Notes: generated from the sequence alone by a model not told the origin. Shown: positions 46,115 to 55,532, counted from the stretch's first letter. The stretch: DNA of 64,000 nucleotides from Mesorhizobium sp. WSM3860 (GCF_002294995.1 NZ_NSGF01000025.1:1-64000), one strand, 5' to 3'. Program-made: numbers and translations.

Positions 46115-47146
46115 TCAGATGTTTTCCGGCAGGTAGATCTCAAATGGCAGAAAAGTCTGCCCAAGCGTCTCCGAAGTGCCGACCTTGATGGCCTGGGCCA
46201 TGAGCGTCATCAATTCCTGGCAAAGCAGGCGCTGGGGCGTGCCGACCGACATCGTGATCATGCCATCTGCGAGTGCTGCCCGCGACTCCGGCGTGATCTC
46301 GTTGACGATCGCGACGAGACCCCGGCTTTCGCCTTCTTCACGGAGCGCGGAGATCGCTCCCTCCATACCTCCGCCGGCCACATAGAAGCCGGTGAGTTCG
46401 GGTTCCCGTTGCATGAGATCCAGCGTTGCCTCGTAGGTGATCTGCCGTGCCTCGAGGTTCACGAGCGGATCGAGCAGCTCGAATGTCGGTGCATTCTCAC
46501 GGAAATAAGAGCGAAAGCCGACCTCCCGCAGCTCCTGCCCCTGAAAACGGTGGCTGCCGACAAAAATCGCCACCTTGCCGGGCCGTCTTGCAACCTTTGA
46601 AAGCATCCACGCTGTCGTCCGCCCGACCTTGCGGTTGTCGAGGCCGATATAACCCTCACGAACACCTTCGGCGAAATCGGAAAGCAGCGAGAAAACGGGG
46701 ATGCCTTTTGCCTTGAGTTCTTGGACGGCTGCCGTGATCGCCGGATGGTCTGGCGCCACCATGGCGATCGCGTGGCAGCGCGCGCCCAATTCCTTGAGCA
46801 ATGGAACAAGGTCGCAAGGCATATGCGACGGCGCGAATTCGATGAGCGAAGTGCCGTGGAAGCACTTCGCCGCGTTGACCGCCGCTTCAACCTCACGCGC
46901 GAGGCGCTGGTAGAAGTGGTGAGTCGGTTTTCTCAGGATGAAGCCAAGCCGATATTGCGGCAGGTCCCGCTGCAGGCGCTGCTTGATAAGACCTGCGGCG
47001 TGATATCCGATGGCCTGTGCTGCCGCAAAGACCCGCTGCGCAGTCTCCTCGCGCACCGGATGACGGGCATTCAGAACTCGATCAACGGTGGCAACACTGA
47101 GCCCGGATTCCCGGGCGATATCAGCAATTGTGGGTCGCTTCGCCAT
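46115..47146 (-). CDS. LacI-family transcriptional regulator
   Basis: A 343-residue repressor-type protein. The N-terminal HTH (TIADIARESGLSVATVDRVLNARHPV) and hinge are typical. The periplasmic-binding-protein-like effector domain follows (RLGFILRKPTHHFYQRLARE, GYIGLDNRKVGRTTAWML, GFYVAGGGMEGAI). Such regulators usually respond to sugars or inositol-type compounds. The possible MocC-like fragment next to it hints at rhizopine or inositol use, but the ligand cannot be read from sequence. Confidence 0.88.
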   Translation of the reverse strand: MAKRPTIADIARESGLSVATVDRVLNARHPVREETAQRVFAAAQAIGYHAAGLIKQRLQRDLPQYRLGFILRKPTHHFYQRLAREVEAAVNAAKCFHGTSLIEFAPSHMPCDLVPLLKELGARCHAIAMVAPDHPAITAAVQELKAKGIPVFSLLSDFAEGVREGYIGLDNRKVGRTTAWMLSKVARRPGKVAIFVGSHRFQGQELREVGFRSYFRENAPTFELLDPLVNLEARQITYEATLDLMQREPELTGFYVAGGGMEGAISALREEGESRGLVAIVNEITPESRAALADGMITMSVGTPQRLLCQELMTLMAQAIKVGTSETLGQTFLPFEIYLPENI

Positions 47147-47566
47147 GGTCGGAGTCTGATTAAAACGACATCAGGAAGAAACCCGGTAAAGGTAAGATTC
47201 AGTAAACTCTGTCATCCTGCATTGATCCTGTTCGCTACCGGGAAATTCCTGTCGTGGCGGGGTGGGAGGCAGAAGCCGAACGTGAGCCACGCGCCTTCCG
47301 ACCCTCTTCGACATCATCGATGCCCATAGATGATTGATCCCTCCATGCCAAGGTCGCTTTCGTTGCCTAGAGCGTGGGCGAATTGTTCAGCCATGCCTCG
47401 ACGAGAGCTGACCGCGGGGCTCCGATCGAGCTCCGCGCCCGGTTCCACGAACCGTCGCAATCTTCGTAAGCAAGCCGATCGTCGATGGCTTGTGTGTCGT
47501 AACCAGTGCGGGACCTTGGCAAGGCGCACATGATTTTGCATTCACTGCATTTCGGGATTCTTGATT
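47147..47566. other. Gap between the LacI-type gene and dctA
   Basis: 420 bp; only short unrecognised frames. Confidence 0.4.
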
Positions 47567-48994
47567 TCACGCGCGAGGCTGTTTTGAACCCGCGGCTCGA
47601 TTGTCGGGCGTTTGCGACCAGCCAGGCGATTCAACCGGTAGCGATGCTGCCGCCTTGCACGGCGCGGGCGCTGTCAGTGGCTGGTCGGTTGATGTCGCGG
47701 CAGGCTGGTGGCCGCAGAAGGCAGCTTGCAATTGCGCCTGATCCAATTCGCCTTCCCAGCGGGCGACGACGAGCGATGCCACCGCGTTGCCGATCAAATT
47801 GGTGAGTGCCCTGCATTCCGACATGAAGCGGTCGACGCCAAGGATCAGCGCCATTCCAGCAACGGGAACAGACGGCACTACGGACAGCGTAGCGGCCAAC
47901 GTGATGAAGCCGGCACCTGTGACACCTGCTGCACCCTTCGAGGAAAGCATCGCGACGAGCAGCAGGAGGACCTGATCGCTGACTGACAAATCCATATTCG
48001 TCGCCTGCGCGATGAAAAGGGCCGCCAGGGTCATGTAGATATTGGTGCCATCCAGATTGAAGGAATATCCGGTCGGGATGACCAGGCCCACGACCGAGCG
48101 CTTGGCTCCGGCCTTTTCCATTTTCTCCATGAGAGAGGGCAGCGCGGCCTCGGAGGAGGACGTTCCGAGAACCAGCAGCAGCTCTTCCTTGATGTAGCGG
48201 ATAAGAGAAAAGATCGGGAAGCCGTTGTAACGGCAGACTGCACCGAGAACCCCGAACACGAAGAGAAAGGCGGTGAGATAGAAGGTCCCGACCAGCATCG
48301 CAAGGTTGGCCACCGAACCGATGCCGTATTTGCCAATCGTGAAGGCCATTGCCCCGAAAGCGCCGAACGGCGCGGCTTTCATGAGGATGCTGACCAATTT
48401 GAAAACGGGTGCAGTGAGGTCCTGAAGGAAGGAAAGAACCGATTTGCCCGATTCTCCGACCATCGCCAGCGCGATGCCGAAGAGGACGGAGAAGAACAAC
48501 ACCTGGAGAATGTCGCCTTCCACGAAGGCGCCGACGATCGTGGTCGGGATCATGTTCATCAGGAAGCCGGCCACGGACTGCTCATGGGCCTTCGCGGCAT
48601 AGCCATTGACGGCCTGGACATTGAGCGAGGTCAGATCGATGTTGAGGCCGGCGCCAGGCTGAATGACATTGCCGACGATGAGGCCGACGAGAAGCGCGAG
48701 CGTCGAGAAGGTGACGAAATAGACCATCGCCTTGCCGGCAACACGGCCGACCTTCTGAAGATCGCTCATGCCGGCAATTCCGGTCGCCACGGTCAGAAAA
48801 ATTACGGGCGCGATGATCATCTTGACGAGCTTGATGAAGCCATCGCCGAGCGGCTTCAGGTGTTCTCCGATTTGCGGATAAAAATGGCCAACTGCAACTC
48901 CGAGGATGATTGCGACAAGCACCTGCACGTAAGGCTTGCCACAAAGAGACTTGCGGGATGCGCGATTTGCGCTGGGGGCAAGTGGGGTCAACAT
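47567..48994 (-). CDS. dctA: DctA, C4-dicarboxylate transporter
   Basis: A 475-residue DAACS-family symporter for succinate, malate and fumarate, the main carbon source of bacteroids. ATG at 48994 gives MLTPLAPSANRASRKSLCGK and the first helix VLVAIILGVAVGHFYP. Family motifs: KLVKMIIAPVIFLTVATG, LGTSSSEAALPSLM, GYSFNLDGTNIYMT and SSKGAAGVTGAGFITLAAT. The C-terminal 60 residues are a polar, low-complexity tail. A consensus sigma-54 promoter lies 100 bp upstream. The usual dctB/dctD regulators are not adjacent. Confidence 0.95.
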   Translation of the reverse strand: MLTPLAPSANRASRKSLCGKPYVQVLVAIILGVAVGHFYPQIGEHLKPLGDGFIKLVKMIIAPVIFLTVATGIAGMSDLQKVGRVAGKAMVYFVTFSTLALLVGLIVGNVIQPGAGLNIDLTSLNVQAVNGYAAKAHEQSVAGFLMNMIPTTIVGAFVEGDILQVLFFSVLFGIALAMVGESGKSVLSFLQDLTAPVFKLVSILMKAAPFGAFGAMAFTIGKYGIGSVANLAMLVGTFYLTAFLFVFGVLGAVCRYNGFPIFSLIRYIKEELLLVLGTSSSEAALPSLMEKMEKAGAKRSVVGLVIPTGYSFNLDGTNIYMTLAALFIAQATNMDLSVSDQVLLLLVAMLSSKGAAGVTGAGFITLAATLSVVPSVPVAGMALILGVDRFMSECRALTNLIGNAVASLVVARWEGELDQAQLQAAFCGHQPAATSTDQPLTAPAPCKAAASLPVESPGWSQTPDNRAAGSKQPRA

Positions 48995-49094
48995 GTAAGT
49001 TTTCTCTCCCTGACCGGTGTGGGGCGGGCTCTTCCTCCCTTCCCGCGCTTCTCCCATCGCGGCGCTCCGGTCAAACGCTGCTTCAATGCTGGAC

Positions 49095-49109
49095 GCAACA
49101 GCCGTGCCA
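49095..49109 (-). promoter_or_regulatory. Sigma-54 (-24/-12) promoter of dctA
   Basis: TGGCACGGCTGTTGC on the minus strand is a full match to TGGCACG-N4-TTGC, about 100 bp before the dctA ATG. A near NifA site (TGT-N10-ACT, 49165-49180) lies 56-71 bp upstream of it. Confidence 0.82.
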
Positions 49110-49198
49110 AGCCAAGAAATCGCCGGGTCTTAGGTATTTTGCTACAATTGCAGATCTAGATTGGTGTGATTTTCTGCACTGATCGCTGGCGGGATATC

Positions 49199-49305
49199 CA
49201 AAGTTCCGAACCAGCCGCTTGCAATCGGTTGATTCATGCGATTTCGAGCCTGGCTAATTCCAGCAACGCAAAGTTCTGACTTTGAGGAACCCAAAGTTCC
49301 GAACC
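49199..49305 (+). repeat. Three CAAAGTTC repeats upstream of dctA
   Basis: CAAAGTTCCGAACC occurs at 49199-49212 and 49292-49305. A variant CAAAGTTCTGACTTTG, itself an inverted repeat, lies at 49269-49284. They are 90-200 bp upstream of the sigma-54 promoter. They could be activator sites or ends of a decayed element. Confidence 0.55.
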
Positions 49306-49917
49306 TGACGCGTGCACACGCTTCTGCCAGGCGTACAACAGGTCGTCCTTGACGGTGGTTGCCACGGTGGGAATGCTCCGGCGTAGAGGCGGGCGAAACT
49401 CCGAGCGAGCGCTTCCTCGCTATGCTCGAGATCAGCAGCCATCAGGTGGTCGCAGTGAGTACGCAGTTGACCGTCCTTCCGCCGCTACTAGCGCACTCCG
49501 TTCCTTCCAAGCGACGACCAAGATCGACATCTCCGTGGCCGCTTGTCTGACGGCGAACCCTTTTTGGAAACAGACGACAGGGTCCCGCGTGGATCATTCT
49601 TTGGTTTTTAGGGAGAGCCTGGACGGCCGTTCTCTACGGGAGATGACAGCGGTACGTGGCGGGAGCATCGCCCCAACGCCCGACATTAGACGGGAAAGCC
49701 CCCAAGACGAATAATGGAAATGCGGTAACTAACCCGCGGCTAGGAGCTGAATTAACCGTCGTCTCAAGGCCCACCCCGTCTCCGTGCTGTCCCCCATCAA
49801 CGGCACAATCCTGTGGCAAGGATATGGGGCTGAAAACATCATGCACTACCTTGACCATAGTCATTAAGAGGCAGCAAAGATCGCCAGATTATATTTAGAA
49901 CGCTGAGCGGGGGCTAT
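49306..49917. other. Gap between dctA upstream region and PIN gene
   Basis: About 610 bp with no recognisable gene. Confidence 0.4.
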
Positions 49918-50484
49918 TCAGATTGGCCGATACATCAAAACCCGACCCGTCGGGATTAGCTGCAGTAAATAGTCGAAGTCGCTGATGTTGCCCGTTAGAA
50001 CGGCCAATCCCAATTTCTGCGCATGCAGGAACAGCACGCAGTCCTGAAGTGCCCGAAGCCTTGAATCATGCTGGTAGCCTTGGAGGCGACACAGCATTCC
50101 AGACAGAAGGGCGGCTCGGCCCAAGACATCGGGATCTGGCGCCAAAACCCGATGGGGAGGCATATCCTTGATCATGGTCCCGATCTGCTTGACAGCCTTG
50201 CCCGTGCCCGAATGTTTCGGGTCAAGGACACCGACGGTGTGCATCAGCTCTTGGATCGCTACGGTGGAATGGTTGACCTGCCTGACATCGAGGAGGTCGG
50301 CGACTGCTTCAGGCGCCCGGCCTTGCAAACCGTCGATGTAGACGCAGGTGTCCAGCAGCAGTCCTTGCCCCGCCCCGACGAGGTTGCCGATGAAAGGCAG
50401 CTCCATGTCCGGGCGGCGGCTTAAGGTTTTTTGGGGGTCAAATCGCGACCATCTTACGGCCGCACCAAAGTCGAAATCGGCCAA
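49918..50484 (-). CDS. PIN-domain (VapC-like) toxin
   Basis: A 188-residue protein whose core begins LLLDTCVYIDGL, the first acidic motif of PIN ribonucleases. Other acidic positions lie in STVAIQELMHTV and LTGNISDFDYLLQL. It sits 1 bp after the 114-residue basic partner at 50486, the usual order antitoxin then toxin. VapC toxins cleave tRNA or rRNA; here the pair may stabilise the island. The first 25 residues before MELPFIGN may not be translated. Confidence 0.8.
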   Translation of the reverse strand: MADFDFGAAVRWSRFDPQKTLSRRPDMELPFIGNLVGAGQGLLLDTCVYIDGLQGRAPEAVADLLDVRQVNHSTVAIQELMHTVGVLDPKHSGTGKAVKQIGTMIKDMPPHRVLAPDPDVLGRAALLSGMLCRLQGYQHDSRLRALQDCVLFLHAQKLGLAVLTGNISDFDYLLQLIPTGRVLMYRPI

Positions 50485-50485
50485 T

Positions 50486-50830
50486 TCAGAATCCGAGCTT
50501 CAGCGTCGGATCCACAGTTCCCCGTGTTTTCCTGAAGGTCTCGGCGAAGTTGTCTTCCAGAGCCACATTAGCCAACGCAAATTCGACGAGTTCGGTATCA
50601 GACGTCAATCCGGTTCGAGCTTTGGCCTTCTTGATTAGATCAGCACTCACCCGGCCCGCAATCCTGCCGTCCTTCTCAGCGCGCAGGCCGGATTCTTCCG
50701 CCCTCTGCAGGACGGCCTTAATCCTGGCCAAGCGGCGGACCTGCAATTTCTCAGCCAGTTTGGGAAGGGTTCTCGTCCGCTTGCCCACGGACCCTCGGCC
50801 GCGACGGATACGTACAGCAGTCTTCGTCAT
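50486..50830 (-). CDS. Putative antitoxin of the PIN toxin
   Basis: A 114-residue basic protein (TKTAVRIRRGRGSVGKRTRT, KLQVRRLARIKAVLQ) with a helical segment LIKKAKARTGLTSDTELVEF, like a ribbon-helix-helix-type region, and an acidic C-terminal end (ALEDNFAETF). Its place directly before the toxin supports the antitoxin role. The family is not firmly recognised. Confidence 0.65.
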   Translation of the reverse strand: MTKTAVRIRRGRGSVGKRTRTLPKLAEKLQVRRLARIKAVLQRAEESGLRAEKDGRIAGRVSADLIKKAKARTGLTSDTELVEFALANVALEDNFAETFRKTRGTVDPTLKLGF

Positions 50831-51439
50831 CGGGGTTCCTCGCAGGTCCGTTCAACAAAATTCGATTTTAGACAACATAGCAGGCAAGGTGAATTTTTCA
50901 AATACCCCGAAAAAAGGCGGTTGTTGGCCTGGCCCGGAGGTTGCTTTGCTGAAGCTCTCCAAAAGGGGGGGAACGTCACGGCTCCAACCGATCCGATGGG
51001 GTCTACTCGGAGCACCAGGTCGGTAGGCGCTCCCGGGCCAGGCTCGCAGCGTGAGCTTTCACCTCGTGCGAGCGGCCCGGCAGAACACTACTCGGTGTAA
51101 GCGGTGGTCGCGCTTCCCAACTCCCACATGGATCGTTGAACCAGAGAACGCGATGGCAAAAGAAGCACTGGCAAAGGGCGCCTTCCAGCGAATGTATTGA
51201 CGCTCCGCATCCCGCCGCTTCCCGAAAGGCGCGAAGATATCCCGATCCTGTCGCCGCGAGCTGAGGCAAGGCCCGCCGACTGATGCCGGTCAACAACGCC
51301 TCCTGGACCGTCAATGGCGAGCTGATGGAGAACGCACACAGGAGCGGCCGGGCTATCTCTCGGTGATATATGGCGCCCCCCGTCCCCAGTGCTTGAGCTT
51401 CGGGTTCCCCAGGATCACGCCGGCCGTTTCTCCACCGAG
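50831..51439. other. Gap between TA pair and IS remnant
   Basis: About 610 bp; only unrecognised frames. Confidence 0.4.
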
Positions 51440-51645
51440 TGTTCGAAGCGCCTTGGGGCCACCCTAGCGCAGATGTATGTGCAGGGGTGTCGACCAGGAA
51501 GTCACAATGCGATCATGGCTGAGCTGTGCGGCCATGCGTCCTGAGCCTCATCGAGCGTGGCCATCAACAAGCGGCTGGATGAGAGCCTGAAGACCTTTGC
51601 GGAGCGCCCGCTTCGCGGGCCGTTTGCCTACTTCGACGAGCAGTC
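51440..51645 (+). mobile_element. IS256-family transposase remnant
   Basis: Conceptual translation gives TLAQMYVQG, then ELCGHAS, then INKRLDESLKTFAERPLRGP and FAYFDE, as in IS256-family transposases. It has substitutions, a stop and missing ends. Homology stops about 8 bp before the nod box at 51653. Confidence 0.8.
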
Positions 51646-51652
51646 TGTCACT

Positions 51653-51701
51653 TATCCATAGGGTGGATGCTCTCGATCTAAACAATCGATTTTACCAATC
51701 C
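51653..51701 (+). promoter_or_regulatory. nod box upstream of nodZ-noeL-nolK
   Basis: TATCCATAGGGTGGATG, spacer, ATCTAAACAATCGATTTTA, CCAATCC: essentially a consensus nod box, the best in the window. It is followed by a broken nodA and, 560 bp on, nodZ. Confidence 0.95.
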
Positions 51702-51797
51702 GAGCCTGTCATTCATAGACCGGCTAACTGACATGCATCGCTGCTGCTCTATCGCGTGAGGTGCACAAACGAATCCGAAAAAGAGGAAGTCTTCGCA

Positions 51798-51980
51798 TAC
51801 GCTCTGACATGGGTGGAGGTTGTGCTGGGAAAATGAGTTGCAGCTTGCCGACCACCTCGAACTCTCTGAGTTCTTGAGAACACCTGCGAGCCGACCGGGG
51901 TCTTCAACGCAAAACCGTTCGAAGGCTCTCGAAGTCGCACCGGTGCAGGGCCGGAGGTCCGCTGAAACCATGCTAGCAGA
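51798..51980 (+). pseudogene. nodA remnant in the nodZ leader
   Basis: Nucleotides align with the start of intact nodA (CGCTCTGACATG-GGTGGAGG, GTTGTGCTGGGAAAATGA, GACCACCTCGAACTCTCTGA, CGTTCGAAGGC, GGTGCAGGGCCGGAGG). The ATG is lost, at least one base is deleted near the start, and similarity ends after about 180 bp. Confidence 0.85.
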
Positions 51981-52260
51981 CCTGCCCAACTTAACGACGC
52001 CGGCAAACCAGGCGTGAAGTTCTCGCAAAGGAGCGGCGGCATTGCGGAACCAGCGCTACGCGTTCCTGCTCGCATCCATCAACACAGCGGCCAAGGGCCG
52101 AAAGGATAGAAGCCTATATGGCTTGGCCAGTTCAAGACAATGACACGAACATTATACCAATGCAATTGGCAACGACCACGATCGCTGGCGGTTGGTCTGT
52201 GCGGGGTCAGACATATTCAAGCCGCTTAATGCTTACGGTGTTCTGAAGGAGACAATGTAG

Positions 52261-53250
52261 ATGCGTGTTAATGGCACAAAAATTGATCGGTACGTTGTTT
52301 CTCGACGGCGCGAGGGTCTCGGTGATTGCCTGTGGTCTCTCGCATCGGCGTGGGAATACGCACATCGGACGGGGCGAGCTTTAGCAATAGATTGGCGCGG
52401 GTCTTGCTACCTTGACGACCCTTTTGCGAATGCCTTTCCGGTTTTCTTCAAGCCAATTGAGGAGATCGGTGGTGTGCCGGTCATTTGCGATGACCAGATC
52501 AACCACGTCTCATTCCCCGGACCGTTCTTCCCGTCGTGGTGGAACAAGCCATCCATTGACTGCGTGTACCGCCCGGATGAACAGATATTCCAAGAACGTG
52601 ACGAGCTTAGCGATCTCTTCCGGGCCGAGGATGATTGTGAAGCCAACACCGTAGTTTGTGATGCTTGTTTGATGTGGCGTTGCGATGAGCAAGCCGAGCG
52701 AACGATATTTCGGAGCATCACGCCGAGGGCCGAAATCGAGGATCGGATTGAAGCGCTTCACCAAGAACATTTCGCGGGTCACAGCATAATTGGAGTCCAT
52801 GTCCGCCACGGCAACGGCGAGAATATTATGGATCACACCCCTTACTGGGCTGATCAAAAGCTTGCCTTAGAGCAGGTATGCACTGCCATTCGTATGGCCA
52901 AAGCGCAACCGCATCCAAGGCCTGTTAGGGTGTTCTTGTGCACAGACAGCGCCAAGGTTGTGGATCACTTGTCGGGCGCATTTCCCGAACTTTTCACCGT
53001 CCCAAAACGCTTCCAGGCGGATCAGGCCGGCCCGTTACACAGTGCAGCACTGGGCGCGGAAGGGGGCTTTTCCGCTCTCGTTGAAATGTATCTCCTTGGT
53101 CGATGTGACACTGTAATTCGCTTTCCTCCGACTAGCGCCTTCAGTCGCTATGCCCGCCTCGTCGTGCCGCGCATTATTGAATTCGATTTGAATGACCCAC
53201 GTCGTTTGATCTCGAGTGAGAACGCCTTCGAACGCTCCCCGGCTCCATGA
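52261..53250 (+). CDS. nodZ: NodZ, alpha-1,6-fucosyltransferase
   Basis: A 329-residue GT23-family enzyme that puts L-fucose on C6 of the reducing-end GlcNAc of the Nod factor. ATG at 52261 follows AAGGAG. Family motifs: SRRREGLGDCLWSLASAW near the N terminus, IGVHVRHGNGE with the catalytic Arg, and FLCTDSAKVVDHL. First gene of nodZ-noeL-nolK. Confidence 0.95.
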   Translation: MRVNGTKIDRYVVSRRREGLGDCLWSLASAWEYAHRTGRALAIDWRGSCYLDDPFANAFPVFFKPIEEIGGVPVICDDQINHVSFPGPFFPSWWNKPSIDCVYRPDEQIFQERDELSDLFRAEDDCEANTVVCDACLMWRCDEQAERTIFRSITPRAEIEDRIEALHQEHFAGHSIIGVHVRHGNGENIMDHTPYWADQKLALEQVCTAIRMAKAQPHPRPVRVFLCTDSAKVVDHLSGAFPELFTVPKRFQADQAGPLHSAALGAEGGFSALVEMYLLGRCDTVIRFPPTSAFSRYARLVVPRIIEFDLNDPRRLISSENAFERSPAP

Positions 53251-53392
53251 AAGCGTTGGCATCCCGCTCGAACTCTGGCTGCCTTCGCGCAGTGTCGCCG
53301 TTCGCCTTGCCCAGTTCATTCCCTTCTCGCCGCGCAACCCCGCCGCAGGCAAGTAGGTTCTTGGGCGCCTCAACATCAAAAAGGATCCAAGC

Positions 53393-54493
53393 TTGTCGAA
53401 GAGAAAAGTAGCTTTAATCACCGGGGTCACGGGACAGGATGGTTCCTACCTCGCAGAACTGCTTTTAGCAAAAGGCTATTCTGTGCATGGGATAAAGAGA
53501 CGCTCGTCCCTCTTCAATACGGATCGCATTGACCATCTCTATCATGACTCTCATGAAAGTGGCGTTGATCTTACACTTCACCACGGTGATTTGACAGACT
53601 CGTCCAGCCTTACGCGCGTGATCCAACTTGTTCAGCCGGACGAGATTTACAATTTGGCCGCTCAGAGCCATGTTGCAGTCTCCTTTGAAGAACCAGAATA
53701 CACCGCCAACTCCGATGCCTTAGGGGCGCTGCGTATCCTCGAGGCAATTCGGATTCTGGGGCTTGTCAATCATACGCGCTACTATCAGGCCTCGACCTCC
53801 GAGCTTTACGGGCTGGTGCGGGAAACGCCACAGACCGAGACCACACCGTTTTATCCCCGGTCCCCCTACGCCGTGGCCAAATTGTATGCTCACTGGATGA
53901 CCGTGAACTATCGAGAAGCTTACGGGTTGTATGCTTGTAACGGTATTTTATTCAATCATGAATCACCGGCGCGCGGAGAAACATTTGTAACGCGCAAAGT
54001 CACGCGTGGCTTGGCTCGGATTAAGCTAGGAATGCAGCGGAGCCTCTTCTTGGGCAACCTTAATGCGCGTCGTGATTGGGGGCATGCTCGAGACTACGTT
54101 CAGATGCAGTGGTTGATGCTTCAGCAGGAGCAAGCTGAAGACTTTGTGATCGCTAGCGGTGAGCAACATTCGGTGCGCGAATTCGTCACCGTCGCGGCCG
54201 CTGAACTCGACATGGACATTCGTTGGGTGGGGGAAGGGGTCGACGAAGAGGGGTACGATGCAAAGACGGGCGCTCTGATCGTAAAGATAGATCCCCGTTA
54301 CTTTCGTCCCGCGGAAGTCGAGACACTTCTCGGCGATGCGCGCAAGGCCAAAGAAAAACTCGGGTGGGAGCCAAAAATTTCCTTCTGCGAATTGGTTAGG
54401 GAGATGGTTCGGGAAGATTTGCGCATGGCAGAGCGTGACGCAGTGCTGATGAAGCAAGGTTATCATTCACACAGTCCACGAGAGTTATGCTGA
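53393..54493 (+). CDS. noeL: NoeL, GDP-mannose 4,6-dehydratase
   Basis: A 366-residue SDR enzyme (Gmd family) making GDP-4-keto-6-deoxymannose, first step to GDP-fucose. The start is a TTG at 53393 with AAAAAGGA upstream, giving SKRKVALITGVTGQDGSYLA with the NAD(P) motif. HHGDLTDSSSL, NLAAQSHVAVSFEEPEYTA and the YxxxK set in SPYAVAKLYAHWM are present. Confidence 0.95.
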   Translation: MSKRKVALITGVTGQDGSYLAELLLAKGYSVHGIKRRSSLFNTDRIDHLYHDSHESGVDLTLHHGDLTDSSSLTRVIQLVQPDEIYNLAAQSHVAVSFEEPEYTANSDALGALRILEAIRILGLVNHTRYYQASTSELYGLVRETPQTETTPFYPRSPYAVAKLYAHWMTVNYREAYGLYACNGILFNHESPARGETFVTRKVTRGLARIKLGMQRSLFLGNLNARRDWGHARDYVQMQWLMLQQEQAEDFVIASGEQHSVREFVTVAAAELDMDIRWVGEGVDEEGYDAKTGALIVKIDPRYFRPAEVETLLGDARKAKEKLGWEPKISFCELVREMVREDLRMAERDAVLMKQGYHSHSPRELC

Positions 54494-54563
54494 CAACCGC
54501 GCGCCATGCGGGCTTGTTGTCGAGTGCTATGGTGGCCTTCAAGGAGCGCGCAGAGCGCTATCA

Positions 54564-55532
54564 ATGGAAAGTATAAAGATGAAGAAAGTCTATGTAGCAG
54601 GCCACCGCGGCCTTGTTGGGTCCGCCACGATGAGAGCGCTCGAGGCGTTGGGATCCTATGAAATAATAACACGCACTCACGGCGAACTGGACCTATTTGA
54701 TCGGAGCGAGACGCGCAGCTTCTTCATGTCGCGGCGGCCTGATTACGTCGTTATGTGCGCCGCAAAGGTCGGTGGTATACTGGCGAACGCTAGCTCCCCC
54801 GTCGATTTCCTTCATAATAACTTGGCGATTCAACTCAGTGTTTTTGATGCCGCTTACGCTTCCGGCGTCGAACGGATGATTTTTCTTGGCTCCTCGTGTA
54901 TCTATCCACGCGACTGCCCGCAGCCGATACGTGAGGAATACCTTCTAACCGGTCCGCTTGAAGCGACGAATCGTCCCTACGCTTTGGCAAAAATCGCAGG
55001 AATCGAGTCGTGCTGGTCTTTTAACCGGCAGTACCAGACACGCTATCTCACGTTGATGCCGACCAGCTTATATGGTCCCGGCGATAATTACGACCCCAAA
55101 AATTGCCACGTTCTGCCTGCTCTGATACGCCGTTTTCATCAAGCTAAAATGAACGGCGACGCCTCCGTTGAGGTCTGGGGATCCGGAAACCCTCGGCGAG
55201 AGTTCATGTATTCGTCGGATGTAGGCGATGCCATAGCATTCCTGCTTGGCCTGCCAGATTCAGATTTCAACGCCTTGACGGCTCCCGACATTGCGCCCCT
55301 GATCAATGTTGGCGTTGGCGAGGACGTCACAATTCGCGAGGTGGCGGAACTCGTCAAGGCGGCGGTCGGCTGGGAGGGCAACTTGGTTTTCGACACGACG
55401 AAGCCAGACGGTACTCCGCGCAAGTTACTGGACGTAACGCGCATGCGTAATCTTGGCTGGAAAGCCAAAACCTCCCTTGGTGCCGGGTTGCGAGCGATGT
55501 ATGAGGATTTTCTGCGCGTTCATGCGGCTTGA
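54564..55532 (+). CDS. nolK: NolK, GDP-fucose synthase (epimerase/reductase)
   Basis: A 322-residue SDR enzyme completing GDP-L-fucose for NodZ. N-terminal VYVAGHRGLVGSA, AAKVGGI, FLGSSCIYPRDCPQP, the Tyr-Lys in RPYALAKIAG and PTSLYGPGDNYDP are intact. The first ATG (54564) or the one at 54579 (MKKVYVAG) may be used. Last gene behind the nod box at 51653. Confidence 0.94.
   Translation: MESIKMKKVYVAGHRGLVGSATMRALEALGSYEIITRTHGELDLFDRSETRSFFMSRRPDYVVMCAAKVGGILANASSPVDFLHNNLAIQLSVFDAAYASGVERMIFLGSSCIYPRDCPQPIREEYLLTGPLEATNRPYALAKIAGIESCWSFNRQYQTRYLTLMPTSLYGPGDNYDPKNCHVLPALIRRFHQAKMNGDASVEVWGSGNPRREFMYSSDVGDAIAFLLGLPDSDFNALTAPDIAPLINVGVGEDVTIREVAELVKAAVGWEGNLVFDTTKPDGTPRKLLDVTRMRNLGWKAKTSLGAGLRAMYEDFLRVHAA

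Noticed and set aside
54026..54466. Minus-strand frame inside noeL
   Set aside because: Antisense shadow of a clear SDR enzyme.
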